A stretch of 64,000 nucleotides of DNA from Membranipora membranacea (taxonomy: Eukaryota; Bryozoa; Gymnolaemata; Cheilostomatida; Membraniporidae), in the NCBI GenBank assembly GCA_914767715.1, contig OU612075.1, positions 23,064,001-23,128,000 on the forward strand. The letters are read 5' to 3'. The notes beneath the pieces were generated by a model that was not told the origin of the DNA, did not search any database, and saw only the letters and a program-made list of their open reading frames with translations. Below are positions 47,256-60,999 of this stretch, piece by piece (within the stretch, counting starts at the first letter, position 1; each line of letters begins with the position of its first letter). The translations under genes were made by a program, and so were the position numbers.

Positions 47256-49650
47256 AATAGAAGAAACGGCTGAATCACAGTCCTGTGTTCTACCACATAT
47301 GTTTAGTATAACCTGTTGAGGGTGTGCTATTTATATTTTTTTGTCTTATATGTGCCATGAAAGCTTGAAATCAATTAAAAATTAAAAAACAGCCTACTTT
47401 ACCCAAATATCTCCAACATACATCAACGAAAGTCAATAAGCTTCAGCGGCTTGGGTGCCCGAGTGGCTAGTGTGCTCGATCACATTAATTGTATATAATA
47501 TATAATTGATATAGTATATAATTGTATATAATATATAATTGTATATAATATATAATTGTATATAAAATATAATTGCATATAATATATTATTGTAAATAAT
47601 ATATAATTGTATATAATATATAGTTGCATATAATATATTATTGTATTTAACATTTATTTGTATATAATGTATAGTTGTTTATAATTGGACATAATAAATA
47701 ATAGTATATGATATATTATATAATTGTATATATAACATAATTGAATATAATATATAATTGTATATATTATTGTTTATACAGTTGTATATATAATTGAATA
47801 TAATATATAATTTTATGTAATACATTATTGTATAACATATAAAAAAATAGAAGAAACGGCTGAATCACAGTCCTGTGTTCTACCACATATGTTTAGTATA
47901 ACCTGTTGAGGGTGTGCTATTTATATTTTTTTGTCTTATATGTGCCATGAAAGCTTGAAATCAATTAAAAATTAAAAAACAGCCTACTTTACCCAAATAT
48001 CTCCAACATACATCAACGAAAGTCAATAAGCTTCAGCGGCTTGGGTGGCCGAGTGGCTAGTGTGCTCAATCACATTAATTGTATATAATATATAATTGAT
48101 ATAGTATATAATTGTATATAATATATAATTGTATATAATATATAATTGTATATAAAATATAATTGCATATAATATATTATTGTAAATAATATATAATTGT
48201 ATATAATATATAGTTGCATATAATATATTATTGTATTTAACATTTATTTGTATATAATGTATAGTTGTATATAATTGGACATAATAAATAATAGTATATG
48301 ATATATTATATAATTGTATATATAACATAATTGAATATAATATATAATTGTATATATTATTGTTTATACAGTTGTATATATAATTGAATATAATATATAA
48401 TTTTATGTAATACATTATTGTATAACATATAAAAAAATAGAAGAAACGGCTGAATCACAGTCCTGTGTTCTACCACATATGTTTAGTATAACCTGTTGAG
48501 GGTGTGCTATTTATATTTTTTTGTCTTATATGTGCCATGAAAGCTTGAAATCAATTAAAAATTAAAAAACAGCCTACTTTACCCAAATATCTCCAACATA
48601 CATCAACGAAAGTCAATAAGCTTCAGCGGCTTGGGTGCCCGAGTGGCTAGTGTGCTCGATCACATTAATTGTATATAATATATAATTGATATAGTATATA
48701 ATTGTATATAATATATAATTGTATATAATATATAATTGTATATAAAATATAATTGCATATAATATATTATTGTAAATAATATATAATTGTATATAATATA
48801 TAGTTGCATATAATATATTATTGTATTTAACATTTATTTGTATATAATGTATAGTTGTTTATAATTGGACATAATAAATAATAGTATATGATATATTATA
48901 TAATTGTATATATAACATAATTGAATATAATATATAATTGTATATATTATTGTTTATACAGTTGTATATATAATTGAATATAATATATAATTTTATGTAA
49001 TACATTATTGTATAACATATAAAAAAATAGAAGAAACGGCTGAATCACAGTCCTGTGTTCTACCACATATGTTTAGTATAACCTGTTGAGGGTGTGCTAT
49101 TTATATTTTTTTGTCTTATATGTGCCATGAAAGCTTGAAATCAATTAAAAATTAAAAAACAGCCTACTTTACCCAAATATCTCCAACATACATCAACGAA
49201 AGTCAATAAGCTTCAGCGGCTTGGGTGGCCGAGTGGCTAGTGTGCTCGATCACATTAATTGTATATAATATATAATTGATATAGTATATAATTGTATATA
49301 ATATATAATTGTATATAATATATAATTGTATATAAAATATAATTGCATATAATATATTATTGTAAATAATATATAATTGTATATAATATATAGTTGCATA
49401 TAATATATTATTGTATTTAACATTTATTTGTATATAATGTATAGTTGTATATAATTGGACATAATAAATAATAGTATATGATATATTATATAATTGTATA
49501 TATAACATAATTGAATATAATATATAATTGTATATATTATTGTTCATACAGTTGTATATATAATTGAATATAATATATAATTTTATGTAATACATTATTG
49601 TATAACATATAATTGTATATATTGTATAATTGTATGTAATGTATGTATGT
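47256..49650. repeat. 590-bp satellite, four copies, ABAB dimer order
   Basis: AATAGAAGAAACGGCTGAAT recurs at about 47256, 47846, 48436 and 49026, exactly 590 bp apart. Copies 1 and 3 share GGGTGCCCGAG and GTTGTTTATAATTGG; copies 2 and 4 share GGGTGGCCGAG and GTTGTATATAATTGG. The real repeat is therefore a 1180-bp dimer. Half of each unit is a TATA-rich tract (ATTGTATATAATATAT), which creates meaningless Tyr/Ile-rich frames on the minus strand. Each unit carries a TGGCCGAGTGG-like Pol III A-box word. Confidence 0.95.
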
Positions 49651-49889
49651 AACAAAACATGTTAAACCACCAAGAAGTAAAATAGACTAAATGTAAATTC
49701 AATCATTTTTTCTCAGTTTACCTTTTTTGTTATTTTTAATGGCACTTTAGGAAAACATTTTCTTGAAATTGATATAGATGCCAATAGGGAATTGAAAAAT
49801 ATATATAAATACACCACAACAATTATAACATGATATAAAAATAAGGGGTCCTCCCCATGTTCTTCCTTGCTTTTCTTAATCTGGCCTCA

Positions 49890-50150
49890 CCGGAATATGA
49901 ACTCGGGCCTCTTGCGCTGAGATCCAACACTCCATCCGCTCAGCCAGGCTGCGCCGCTGAAGCTTGCAAAGCTTAGTGCGAAATAATCCAGGTGTTTAAA
50001 TTTAATGATGTAATGGATGTAAGTATTCATAAATAGGTACCAAAACAAAACAAGTTAAATCACCAAGTAGTAAAAAAGATGATAATATGTAAATAAAATC
50101 CGTCTTCACCCGGATTCGAACTCGGGCCTCTTGCGCAACAAGCATGTTAT
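49890..50150 (-). repeat. tRNA-derived SINE-like fragments
   Basis: On the minus strand, 49893-49975 contains an A-box-like TGGCTGAGCGG and, 40 bp later, GCCCGAGTTCATATTCC (a degraded B box). At 50101-50140 a second piece has GCCCGAGTTCGAATCCGGG, a good B box with T-arm pairing but no 5' half. They look like Ser/Leu-tRNA-type SINE remnants, not tRNA genes. Confidence 0.55.
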
Positions 50151-50539
50151 ATTTGTGGTATACGTAAAAATATTAGATTATCCACATTCACCTCTTTGCT
50201 TCTTTTTTGGTCACAACCGGGAATTGAACTTAAATATAAATATGGACTGTAGGTACAACAAAAGCAAGTCACCTTGACCGCTGTGTAGTAGTGTATGACA
50301 CATCAGATTATTTGATCTTTACCGGTGATATCTATAACACTAGTTTGTTCCCTCGGAGGACGGTGGTGGTGGAGGGATATCTAAGAAGTTGTGTATCAAA
50401 TCAGTTTGTAACTATGTATAGTCTATATTGAGCCAAGATCTACAAAATTGTCCAGGGACTAAAGTCTGCAACATGAGTGCGGCTTTGTCTGATTCCAATT
50501 TTCTAAGGTTGGAAAGTCGGGAGATTATTCTTCTGTCTG

Positions 50540-50750
50540 ATAAGATAAGTCTCAGTAATTGATTTGGCCAGTCTGAGCCATTTTTATTTCCTCTACAGCG
50601 TGCACATTAAACTCAATATTTATGTGATTGACTGGGCCAGTCTGGGCCATTTTTGAATGGATAAAAATCTTGCTTAATTTTTGAAGGTCTTTAACTTAAC
50701 AAAAGTTTTTCTTTGGATTGATTGGGTCAGTCTGGACTGCATTTAAATCA
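50540..50750. repeat. Three diverged copies of a GGCCAGTCTGGGCCATTTTT block
   Basis: Related blocks start at about 50560, 50627 and 50718, spaced about 70-90 bp. No coding function. Confidence 0.6.
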
Positions 50751-53266
50751 TCCATGATAATAGTTCAATTTCTTATCCCTATCAAATATTTTATTCATGT
50801 CCTGTCGCAAGCCAGAGGATTATTCCCACAAGGTGAGTTAAATTGTGTTTCTGGAGTTATCTTCTCAGAAATCATCTCCTGTTATTTTCAAGCCACTAGA
50901 GCTCACTTCGCATTTGTTGCTACAAGTGGCGAGTTTTGTTAATTTTTGCTATTTGATGATGGAGATTTTACTACTTATTTCTCAGCCTTATATCTCTACA
51001 TTACTTTGATATCCATCAGTACTGTTTTTCTTCACTGTGAACTTAACACAACTATCAGATGTAAGTTAATAATTATTAAAATACTGGCTAGACCCTTTTT
51101 GTATGTACATGTACATGTATTTTTATTGCACCGTTGCACTTTTGTTATTGGCGAGTTAAAACGTCACTATAATTATTCTAGGGATATGTAAGACCCGTTT
51201 TGCGGCCACTATTCACAAGCCAAGTCCCTGTGTCAGCTATAATTCCTGTATATTTTATCTCAGTAAGTGTAAATGCATAATTATCTTAATACAAATTATC
51301 ATATATTGTAATCTGCTCGATGATACATTTATGCCGCAATTTGATGTATATTATGTATTTATTTGACACTGCATAAATTGTTTTCGCTACCTTGTATTGC
51401 ATTGTGTTTTAGCAGATGCTGGTTAAATGTTATACACTCTCTCTCATGCTATATATACAACTCTCTCTTTGATGTATTTATATCTCGATCTCAATTTAAA
51501 TCTGGATTTAGCTAACAATTGTAAGTTTATTTTGTGGCAATTGTTATACCTAATTTATATCACATTCCTTGAGTAAATTATTTGTGGCGTGTATTTTCTT
51601 GTGCCGATTTTGTTTTGGTTTGTAAATGCAGCATGTTGTGATGAGCAATTTTCTACTGTTATTACAATTATATGTATGCATGGCGTTTTTGATCCAAGCT
51701 TTTTCCATGTATAACTCGCTAATAATTATGTTGTTTATTATAGAGCACAAATCGAACGCCGCGCAATAGAACAAAAGATTTTTCCACCAAACGTTCGATC
51801 CGTTGCTACGTAGTTTAGCCAGTGCATTTGATGATCCGAGTACATTGTGGTATTGCATGAAATCTTATTTCCTGTGCAATGAAGAGACCTGTTGTTCTGC
51901 GAGTTAATGTTCCTCAAAAATAAATTCTCAGGAGGAATACCCACCAAATGATGGGGAATATCAGACATCCAGGTCATATGTGAGGTTATAAACCCTCAAC
52001 TCTATTGAAAGATTCCACTGCTTATAATTTGTTGATTTTTACACTCATTGATACTGTATATCAGGGAGGGATGTGTAGGAATATCATGTCAATCTAAGAC
52101 CAAAATTTCTAGCTCATGCTAGCTTAAAATGTCAGTAGGATTGATCCAGAAGTAGTTAATCTCCAACAATATTATCACGCAAAATCACTGAATCGATATG
52201 AAGAGCAAAGAGCTGAGCTCAGATTTTAAGCCTTTAGTTGACAAAATACTCAATGACCATCAGTGTTATCCATCTTACAGTTATATGTCTGACAGTTGGA
52301 AAGATCAGATGCAGATAATTAAGTAAAAATGCTGAGCGAAACCTTAAATTTACAATACTCGATGCACCATTTTTCATACAAATGCTTCAGGGCAGAAGCA
52401 GCTATAACGTAAGTTGTTATTGCACGAACAATATTTGATTGCACGATATCCTGATCACATTTTATACTTTATTACTATATGTTCTATAAAATTCATCGCT
52501 TGTACCTAGTTTTAGTGGTCATATTTAGAAATAAGAGGGTGTTTTATTCTTACATTACATGGATGGGGACATAACTCCTATTCTGGCCTATGCGCTACAG
52601 TGAAAAAGTGAATAGGGCAGCGGCGTGTCACTGAATTAGAGAGGACGCTCTAAGCCAGTAGTGTCCAGTCTAGAGTATTTATATGTTTATGAATGTAACT
52701 AATGGTTAATGGTTGATTTGAAAAGTTAAGAGCTCACAACTTCTTATTCTAAATGTTCCATCGGTACTCAACATTTTCCAAAGAACTCCATAAAACTGCT
52801 GTCTTTTATAATTAATGTTTGTCACTATTGGTGCATTTGATGATGTATTGAATTATATATTCAACGGGTCAATGCATTATCAGAAAAACTAAAGTGCTGG
52901 AGTTACATCGATAGTAAATAAAACAGTTCACAGATAAAATATCTATATTTAAAACTACAATAAATAAACAAACGCATCAATAAACACAATAAAGAGCTTC
53001 ATACGGAAGGTTTATCCGTATTGCTAAGAGAACTTCATCAAGTTGTAAAAATATGAGGACTCAATAATCTCATGTTTGCGATTCATACTAAATAAAAGAT
53101 ATGATTCACTGAGACCACAAAATCAGGGAGAGAGTCGCCTACATCACAGTGTCATATGATTTGGTTATTTCAAGTCTTTACTCATCTCAGTAACTACAAC
53201 AAGTGGAGATAACACAGCTCATAGATGTATAAGTTCTGGTTCTATTCTGAGACGAGGTATGACTCG
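50750..53266. other. Gene-poor stretch downstream of the PLK4 pseudogene
   Basis: AT-rich, no family recognised; only short unsupported frames (for example 51550-51977 minus). Confidence 0.45.
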
Positions 53267-54106
53267 TCACGATAGAGCCGACACAACACAGGGTAACAGT
53301 TCAAGTTTATCTCTAACTTCTGGAGGGATGACATCATTCTCAGAAAATCTGTGAGTTAAAACAATCAACACGAAACTGACAGGTAAGTTAATACACAGAT
53401 TAGGATGGGCTGAGAGGGATATAAGTAACATTTTATTCAAGAACGAACCCAGCTGTCAGGTCGATCCCTAACGCCAACCGATTTTGAATAGAAGCCGACT
53501 CTTTGATATATTGGACAAAAACTCACATTAACGCAAGTGGAGAACGATGAAATGTGTTATAACTATGTCAATATCTCTCATTAGGCCCAAATAAAATAAA
53601 TGATGGTTTGACATTGTCTTCACCGCCTTTCTATAATCTGTGAGCTACTTTAGTATACTGAGTGTAATGCTGCTCCTCCCAGAGCCGGTAAATCAACACA
53701 GAGATGATCTCACATTTAATAATAAGGTTTTCTGTACAGTGACAGTTACCTTGTAGGTTTACCTCCGGAGTTTCCGGTGTACTGCATAGCTGACTCGTGT
53801 GAGTGAATGGCTAACCGAGTCCCGACATCAAAGGGACACCACAGGCATCCATCATTCATCTGACTAACCTAGCCCACATCTGTATACAAAATAACATGTC
53901 AACATCATCCTTGTAGTTGTTGTTCCATAAAAGCCTGATAGCTGATTTATTAATGTGACAGCATTGTCCCTTGTGCATATATGCGGTTAAAAGTCAAGAA
54001 AGCTTAATTTGAGGAAGGTATAGTAGGTTTTTTACTCATTCAAATGATGAAAGTGTTTTATGATTGTTTTGGATGCTTTTTTTTTGCATTTCATGGAATC
54101 ATGCCT

Positions 54107-54132
54107 ATATAGATAGATAGATAGATAGATAT
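54107..54132. repeat. ATAG microsatellite
   Basis: About six ATAG repeats in the last intron region of the PLK4 pseudogene. Confidence 0.85.
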
Positions 54133-57024
54133 TAACTTTATCCATTACCGATCAATGCAACGAGGGCAAATGAGACCGCGTGCAAAAAAAAAGATATCAA
54201 AAGTAGTTTAAGAAAAAACTTTTCTAGATATTCGATAACTCCACAATACCTTACTGAACAATTTAATCAGGGACGAGGAAGACTTTCAACATGTGGGAAC
54301 AAAGAAGTGATATATTTTATGAGTATCGCATATATATATACATACACAATTACATACATACATAAATTCATACTCACGTTTAATGTAGACTCTCTGTATT
54401 ACATCACTAGAATTATAATTAAACTCTGGCAGATCTGAGTATCTCTCTGTTGACGACATCACACTGTAACCTTGCTGTAGTCTGTTGCGGCTATTACCAT
54501 GGTTACTAGAGTAGGTGTTATATGAAGCAGTGTTAGTAGCTGTGAGCGTATCCGTAGTAGACACTCTTACACCACTTACAGGTGGTTAGTGTGATGAAGG
54601 CTGATGTGGGGTAGTTGCTGCTGATGTTATCCTACTGAGCATAGTGCCATCATATGAGCCAACCTGTCATGATAATATAAATGATAATGATTCATTAGTA
54701 CTTATCTGTCGCAATCACATGATGCACAAGAACTGGTGTGTCATGACCACATGGTACACAAATACTATGATGTCATAACCAGTTGGCACACAAGTACTGA
54801 TGTGTCATATACTTACATTTGATGGAGCTATGCTGGGTGATGTATTTGGAGAGAAAGGTTTACTTGGTGAAGTTATAGTTTAGTTGACCTCCGAGCGACC
54901 TTGAGATGATCTATCACCAATGATGACAGTAAAACGACTAGCGGCAGAAGAAGTTGAGTGTGAAGCTGACTCTAGTAACTTCTCCATATAAACACAATGA
55001 TCTCTACACTATATCAATATAATATAAAAGATATCAATGCACAATCGTCTCACCCTAATCACTTAGATAAAAAAATTGTGGAGTCATGCAACCTAATCCC
55101 ACCAATCACCTCAGTGATGACCTGGTCCTATTTATTACTGATCTATTACAGTACACTAACATTGCTGCTGCAGTTTGAGCTGAGTAGTGAATATGATAAT
55201 TAACAGAGTATCAGGACACATTTAACATTGAGGATCCTCAGAACTCACCATCTTAACATGTGTCCACATTTCTTGTACTTCAGTAGATAGTAGCTTAGAG
55301 TCTGACTCAGTTACATTCCACAGCTGTCAATAACTCTGACAGTGTCAGCAGAGCCTCAGATAGTAAACTTAGGGCCTTGATAGAAGACAGCCTCAAAGTC
55401 AGTCCGCGACTCCATCAGCATACACTTGGCTCGATTAGAGAAGTATGTCACTTTGGGTGTTTTAGACTCCACTTTGCAGATAAACCTGACAAAATATTAA
55501 ACAAATAAAATATAGCAACTAAGTATGAACAAAAGAAAATATAATATAATCACATATGATTTGCTGTATACACGTACGCCTAGTTATACCACTCATCACA
55601 GCATACAGGAAGACAATTTGGAAGCTTCCTCAGCAGTAGTTAGTAAACTTAGTGATGTAAAAAATGTATTTCATAAACTGTTCAAAGAGGCTCGTAACGC
55701 AGCGATTCATTGGTCAAATTGATGACACTTCCATCTCTCAAAAGTAAAAACTAGAATCCTGAAAAAACCTGAAACAGCGCCAAACCTAGACTGACTCTAT
55801 GTCTTACCTAAAGGCGTAGTGATATTTCTTCCAGTATTTCCTCGGCAGTGAATCGTAATGATACTGAGAGTAGTGAGTAGGCAATGGAGCCGGGGTCTCC
55901 AACTGATCCTCTCCTCTCAATGATCCAGTCTCTGGCTTATATGTCACTATCTAAGGAATAAGGATGATACATAATCTATGTGGAGTGATTTATAAAATTG
56001 CACTTGATTTGGCAGAAACAAAGGATATTTATGGGTGATAAAAATTATAAACTAATAAATAAAAAATAGCAACCAGTGTGTTAGTTTGGTGACATGTCAC
56101 ATTGTGTCCTGTCAAATGGCTTCAAGCCACGTTGGTAACATGGAAGTAGATTTGGGGGCCACCATGAGTCTGGGTTAACAGCTGTCTTTGCTGGTGTATA
56201 CAGCGTAACTTGCGCTTGAGTGAACATTTTACAATCACATTTGTCAACCCCTAAAATATCTTGTTTTTTATCTTGCTCCCAATATCTCGCCATGGAATAC
56301 AGAAGTACAAATTGCAGGTGAAGCAGATATTATATATACTATCTAACGTTTCAACAGAACCAGTAAACTGGCGATTCACCCAAAGTTATGAGTGATTACC
56401 TTATTCTGATAATCTCAGATACGGCTGCATCTGGTGATCTGGATTTCATAAACTCCAGACAAACTTCTGCGTCATCTAGTATGTTTAACTGTAACAGAAA
56501 ACTATACAGTGACATATACAGTTCTCAGAGATCTTTTAGAATGTTTTGAACCATCAAAATGAACTAATACAGGACAGACAACAGCTTGCTTTTTACATGC
56601 TTATCCAGAAATTTGTACAAATCAATCATTGAAACTTCACAGTAGGCCCTGAGACATTGCGATACAATTTGAAGATTAGATAGATTTAGATTGATTGATA
56701 ATAATGTTGATTTTATGACTTATTAGACACAAGGATTCCTGTCAAAATGCCATTGGGACAAAATGCCAGTGACATAATGCCATTGCCATTATGCCATGGC
56801 CATAATGCCATAGGTGATAACACCACTGCACATTATACCAATGCAAAAATACCAGTTGTACAAAACGCCAGTTGTGTCAAAATACCAGTGGATATAATGC
56901 TGGATTGGACATAATACCATTTGGGACAACATACCATATCCCAAAATACCATTGCCATAATGCCAATATATGTTACCAAAGGAGATCAAGCCACGCTGTT
57001 GATTTTCATTGTTAGTTATATTAC

Positions 57025-57120
57025 AGCTGCGAATTGCTTGGTCAGAGCAGGAGGTGGTTCAGTTGGTTAGAGCCATCTCATTCACTGTTCAAGTCTGGAA
57101 GTTTCTATGTTTGAATTTTG
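57025..57120 (+). other. tRNA-like (SINE) fragment inside the foldback element
   Basis: GTGGTTCAGTTGGTTAGAGC resembles a Pol III A box with D-arm. About 45 bases later GTTTGAATTTTGAT is a weak B box. It is degenerate, so a SINE relic is more likely than a tRNA gene. Confidence 0.4.
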
Positions 57121-57249
57121 ATGATCTCTGGAGCTCGTTGGCGTCCACAAACTGAGAGGTAGTGACTTGTAACAAATATTTCCCAACTATTCTCTAGAAT
57201 TATAATGACAATAACTCTGGATTATTACCAACTTTTTTCGAAAGCCAAG

Positions 57250-58790
57250 TCTTGACTCATGTTACTAATGACATCGATAAGACCACAACGATTGAACATA
57301 GAGATGGTTAACTCTGCATTTATTAGTTGTATAAAAAGTTACAGTCACAACAAACAAGAAAAAAAAAGTCTGTTCACCCAAAATACACTTTCACGGCTAG
57401 GCCATGTCCATCGTATTCAGCAAAGTCATTTTATAGGGGTTTGTGAGTCACAGGACGTATATGATAGTAAGGATATAGATATATTATGTTTTTACATCTC
57501 TTTCGAACATGTACACCATCAACAAACTTTTTTTTTTCTACTCAAAGGAATGAAAGCCAATTTACAGAGCCGTTTCGTCAAAATGTGGTTTTACTAGGCA
57601 AAATATTGGTTTTTCTTAAAAAGATATCCATAGAAATTGATTACAGACCCATTACAATTTTAAACTCGACATCGAAGGTTTCAAAAAAACTCCTCTATGT
57701 GCAAATGAGAGAGTATTCGGACTGCAAAGAATCACTCACAAATTAGAGATTTGGCATTAGATGGAAGCTCAGTACAACTGACACAATCAATATTATAATG
57801 GAACAACTTTTCGACCATTTTAATGATAGAAAAATCAACCAGGGTTTGTTTTTAGATCTTTCAATACAATACATATACAATAAATCACGACATTATGATA
57901 AGTAAACAGAAAATTTCAGATGTTCTTCTCCCTCATACCGACTGTTAGAAATATATCTTTTATATTGAAAACAGTTTGTCTTGGTAAATGAATTAAGTCA
58001 GGTTTACTGTCTGTCATGATCGGTGCTACCCAGGGTTCGGTTCTCGGGCCAGTACTAATTTTAATATATAAATATTGACCTTTTAAATACATCACCTGAT
58101 CTAAATTAAATACCTTTTGCTGATGATACTAATATCTTTAGTACTAAGCCTGAAATTACGAAGAGAAATTTAGCTCTGATAACTGAATGGTGTATCACCA
58201 ACCGTGATAAACTATGAGAAAATCTTTTTGAAGCACCAAACAAAATTTGTAACCCATAAGATTAAAAGCTAATATTCGGGAACTCTATTTCAGAAGAAAA
58301 GGGAACAACAAAATTTGTAGGTTGAAACTCCAATATAACTTCCATGGTCCATGAAAATTATAAAAGCCTGAAAAAAAAAATTAAATTTAACCCTGATGAT
58401 GATGATACAAGCATTCGGTCCAGCTGTTGAGCAAAATCTAATGGTTGACATTATTTTTAGCTTTTACATCCGGATTTGATCAACAAATTAGAGTTCTGGG
58501 GCCATGCAAGTGATAGCTAGCTACGACTCTACAAAAATGCTCTGCGTCTCATCAAGGGAATTAGACCAGGGGTCACATTTCTAATAATTATGAAAAACTA
58601 ATTATCATGCCATTACAAATGCTTTTTGAATACAAAATTTTGAAACTTTTATTGAAATCATGCTCAATTCAAAATATTTTAAACATGATTTTAAACCATG
58701 AATACAACACTTGATCCAACAAATTTAAATTTCTTAACACCAATAACAAGGATAGAGGTCCTTGTTAAGTAATGGCATGTATAGCCTTGT
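57250..58790 (+). pseudogene. Non-LTR retrotransposon reverse-transcriptase fragment (copy 3)
   Basis: Broken plus-strand pieces read in order: DYRPITILNSTSKVSKKLLY, then KLSTTDTINIIMEQLFDHFN and INQGLFLDLS. These are followed by GATQGSVLGPVL, a degenerate YADD-like DTNIFSTK box, and LRLYKNALRLIKGIRPG near the C-terminal end. Wording and order are those of jockey/CR1-like polymerases. There are many stops and frame changes and no endonuclease part. Confidence 0.75.
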
Positions 58791-60284
58791 TCAACAAATT
58801 TGGGTAGGGCCAGGATGCAATCTCATAGTCGGGCTGGTGGGGCGCCGATGGTCAAGTGGTGCATAGCAGGTACGGTGGGCACTAAGTGGAAAACATATCT
58901 TGTTGCGATTAAAAAGAAAAACTAGGCATTGTAATATGTTGCCAAATGTGTCGGTATCATGTTGAAAGCTATAAACATGATGTAAAAAAGTATCCAATAC
59001 AAAGATAATCATTATGACTGTTCTAGAAATGGCCTTGCCTCAGATGTCACTTTTTCAGTGTCTTAGCGCTGAAAAAGATTGTATTTTTGCTAAACTGCAT
59101 AGCCTACTCATGAACTCATGAACAGAATTTTCCTAGACTATGTTCAATCATGCTAGCCTTCATGACGCCAGTAATAGCATCAGTCAAGACCAGTCAAAAC
59201 CCTTCTAGCCAAGACATAAAGTTGGTCAACTTTAGAGAGTCAATAAATTTGCCATATCCCACAGAGTTTGCGGCACAATATTTGGCTGCAATTTCTGCAA
59301 TACACACTAGCCTTCGCACGCATGGGGTCCAACAAACCCCAGAGATCATCAAAATTCAAACGTAGAAACTTCGAGACTTGAGCAGTGAAGGAGATGGCTG
59401 TAACCAGCTGAAGCACCCCCTACTCTGACTGAACAACTCGCAGCTGTAATATAACTAACAAGAAAATATACAGCGTGGCTGATCTTGATTTGGTAACATA
59501 TTTTGGCATTATGGCATTGGTATTTTGGGATATGGTATGTTGTCCCAATGGTATTATGTCCAATCCGGAGTTTCATCCACTGGTATTTTGACACAACTGG
59601 CGTTTTGTACAACTGGTATTTTGGCATTGGCATAATGTGCAGTGGTGTTATTACCTATGGTATTATGGCCATTGCATTATGTCACTGGCATTTTGTCCCA
59701 ATGGCATTTTGACCATGGCATTATGGCCGGGTACCAGATACAAGAGGCGTAAAAGTTAGCTGGAGGGGGTGACTTAATGTAAGCTAGCACTAAATATTGG
59801 CTAGCTGAGATGGTCTATACACTGACACCTAGCGTTAAACTGATTGCAGAATGTATGAAATGGCAAACTTTTCCTCCTGTGAATACTTCAACCTTCTAGA
59901 GTTTATTGTACAGGTGTTTTTAATATACACTGATGCACTTTAGTCATGTTATAAAGTCAAGTTAGCAAGTTTGATACTTTGGGCAGCAGGTTATATGTAC
60001 CTTGTCAACAAGTTGTAACAAATCAAACCACAGTGTATATAAGGATGAGCTCATTGGCTGAAGAGATTAATACAATATCTTATCGTCAATCAGCTGCACA
60101 AGTGTATATTTACTAAACACCTCATTGTCAATAGAAGACCTTATTGTGTAACACACATATAGCAGCTCTTTGTTACTGCTCTGATGACTGAGATGAGAGA
60201 CTATGCTTACAGAGGGAGAGCAGGTGCTCTCTGCTTATATATAGTAACATTATTATTAATATTAAATCATCAACCAGTGATAAT

Positions 60285-60992
60285 ATCACAGAGTAAAGAT
60301 ATACAGAGAGGACACTTCAATGATCGTAATAGTGCCTGCGGTTTTTGATTAACTGGGGGAAAATTGTGCACAGCTGGATGACGAAAACTCATAATCTCTA
60401 TATGTTATAATGTCATTTTTCTTGCAGACATCTCTACCTTTGATGGGCCATAATTCATTCTGTATTTATCCTAAAGACTGAATTCCACCTTTGTTAGAAT
60501 GTCCAACCTTCAAGCTATACACCATATAATTGTCATTTTTTGCTAGGATACATAGGCTATGAGCTATCTGTGTTTTTAAAATGAGTTATATCATACAGAT
60601 TTACATGTGGCCTGGGTCAATACACGGACATTTCCTAATTTTTATCACCAGAAGTTTATCAATTGTCACACGTAAATCTATATAATGAAACTCATTTTAC
60701 AAATGCAGATAGCTCATAGCCTATGTATCCTAGCAAAAAATGAAAATAATATGGTGTATAGCTTGAAGGTTGGACATTCTAACAAAGTTGGAATTCAGTC
60801 TTTAGGATAAATACAGAATGAATCATGGTCCATCAAAGGTAGAGATGTCTGCAAGAAAAATGACATTATAACATATAGAGATAATGAGTTTTCGGCATCC
60901 AGCTGTGCACAATTTTCCCCCAGTTAATCAAAAACCGCAGGCACTATAACAATCATTGAAGTGTCCCCTCTGTTAATCCTTACTCTGTGATA
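60285..60992. mobile_element. 0.7-kb palindrome with about 325-bp arms
   Basis: Left arm 60285-60610 and right arm about 60670-60992 are inverted copies with few mismatches (for example TTCAATGATCGTAATAGTGC against TTCAATGATTGTTATAGTGC), around a loop of about 60 bp. The ends read ATCACAGAGTAA and complement. There is no coding capacity, so it is a foldback or MITE-type insertion. It lies in the same PLK4 intron as the 56.7-kb element. Confidence 0.9.
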
Positions 60993-60999
60993 ATATTAA

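Larger units (their letters stand above)
56734..59735. mobile_element. 3.0-kb foldback-type transposon in an intron of the PLK4 pseudogene
   Basis: Inverted arms of about 260 bp (56734-56998 and about 59477-59735) are made of words such as AAAATGCCATTGGGAC, ATAATGCCATTGCC and AAAATACCAGTTG. Flanking sequences AGACACAAG (56725-56733) and AGATACAAG (59736-59744) form a 9-bp direct repeat with one mismatch. The plan matches the 38.1-kb element but with a different word. Inside are a non-LTR reverse-transcriptase fragment and tRNA-like pieces. No transposase was found. Confidence 0.8.

Noticed and set aside
48023-49655. Tyr/Ile-rich minus-strand proteins of 130-150 residues
   Set aside because: They are translations of the TATA-rich satellite unit and recur with its 590-bp period.
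49893-50145. Functional tRNA genes on the minus strand
   Set aside because: A and B boxes are partly present but no complete cloverleaf can be drawn; SINE remnants fit better.
56789-59712. Short Tyr/Trp/Gly-rich frames at 56789-56989, 59349-59633 and 59503-59712
   Set aside because: They lie in the repeat arms of the second foldback element.
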